Shown piece by piece: positions 63,828 through 64,000 of a stretch of 64,000 nt of DNA. The stretch's first letter is position 1, and every line of letters starts with the position of its first letter. Under the pieces are notes generated by a model that saw only the letters and a list, made by a program, of their open reading frames with translations, searched no databases and was not told where the DNA came from. Source of the DNA: Erythrobacter rubeus (lineage in GTDB: Bacteria; Pseudomonadota; Alphaproteobacteria; Sphingomonadales; Sphingomonadaceae); assembly GCF_014705715.1 (NCBI RefSeq), contig NZ_JACXLC010000001.1:1532457-1596456 (forward strand). The letters are read 5' to 3'. The translations under genes and the position numbers were made by a program.

Positions 63828-64000
63828 ATGCGCGTATCCTTCATCAAAATGCACGGTCTCGGCAACGATTTTGTCGTCCTCGATGCTCGCAATCAGCCGA
63901 TTCCTGAGATCTCAGGTAAGATAGCTGCTGGCATCGCCGATCGACGTGAAGGGATTGGCTGCGACCAGTTGATCGTGCTGGGACAAAGCGAAAGCGCCGC
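63828..64000 (+). CDS. dapF: Diaminopimelate epimerase (partial, N-terminal)
   Basis: The frame opens at an ATG giving [19 protein letters not shown], the well-known DapF N terminus, continues with [17 protein letters not shown], and runs off the window. The first catalytic Cys would lie outside. DapF converts LL- to meso-diaminopimelate for lysine and peptidoglycan. Confidence 0.95.
   Translation, partial: MRVSFIKMHGLGNDFVVLDARNQPIPEISGKIAAGIADRREGIGCDQLIVLGQSESA

Overview
The window is 64 kb of a moderately GC-rich alphaproteobacterial chromosome, most likely from Sphingomonadales and near Erythrobacteraceae. This is inferred from gene content: a split carboxyspermidine-type polyamine route, OxyR directly after RNase D, the acpP-fabF-mltG order, an otsB/GH15/otsA operon, the alphaproteobacterial form of tRNA-Met(CAT), and the general protein style. 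No database search was possible, so the assignment is a judgement. Both ends cut genes: a GGDEF protein on the left and dapF on the right.

Layout. 1-9 kb: universal stress protein, a DUF5694-like exported protein, and a polyamine set (ornithine/lysine decarboxylase-like, carboxynorspermidine decarboxylase, carboxynorspermidine dehydrogenase). The set is interrupted by a sterol-desaturase-like gene and a winged-helix/TPR regulator, and a 26-bp copy of the decarboxylase 5' end marks the far side of the interruption. 9-21 kb: housekeeping metabolism, comprising a PLP dehydratase, two MAPEG proteins, TrxB, a phosphatase, a receiver protein, trehalose metabolism, an acyl-CoA dehydrogenase and an aminotransferase/sulfotransferase pair.

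21.0-27.8 kb is the most interesting region. A divergent LuxR-type HTH protein is followed by seven co-directional genes for exported proteins that together resemble a Fap functional-amyloid operon. They are a small secreted protein with a repeated NGLSFLN motif, two proteins each with three amyloid repeats of the G-x-N-x-A-A-G-x-x-N-x-Q-x-N type, a C39-peptidase-like lipoprotein (FapD-like), a CxxC protein, a peptidoglycan-binding-domain protein, and an outer-membrane protein with an N-terminal coiled coil and a beta-barrel (FapF-like). A strong terminator hairpin separates the amyloid genes from the accessory genes.

27.9-45 kb looks accessory: a BigR sulfide/persulfide-response operon with a 16-bp-arm palindrome over its promoter, a CadC-like regulator, a serine hydrolase, a PNPOx/flavin-reductase fusion, a run of exported hydrolases, and several LysR, AraC and TetR regulators. 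It ends at a decayed P4-type integrase remnant beside tRNA-Met, which suggests an old tRNA-integrated island. 45-64 kb is mostly core: mltG, fabF, acpP, aspS, rnd, oxyR, pgsA, an LplT-like transporter, a TPP enzyme, an SDR, an EVE protein, a GGDEF-EAL protein and dapF. A CsgG-like exported protein is also present and could in principle relate to surface assembly. No insertion sequence, CRISPR array or rRNA was seen.
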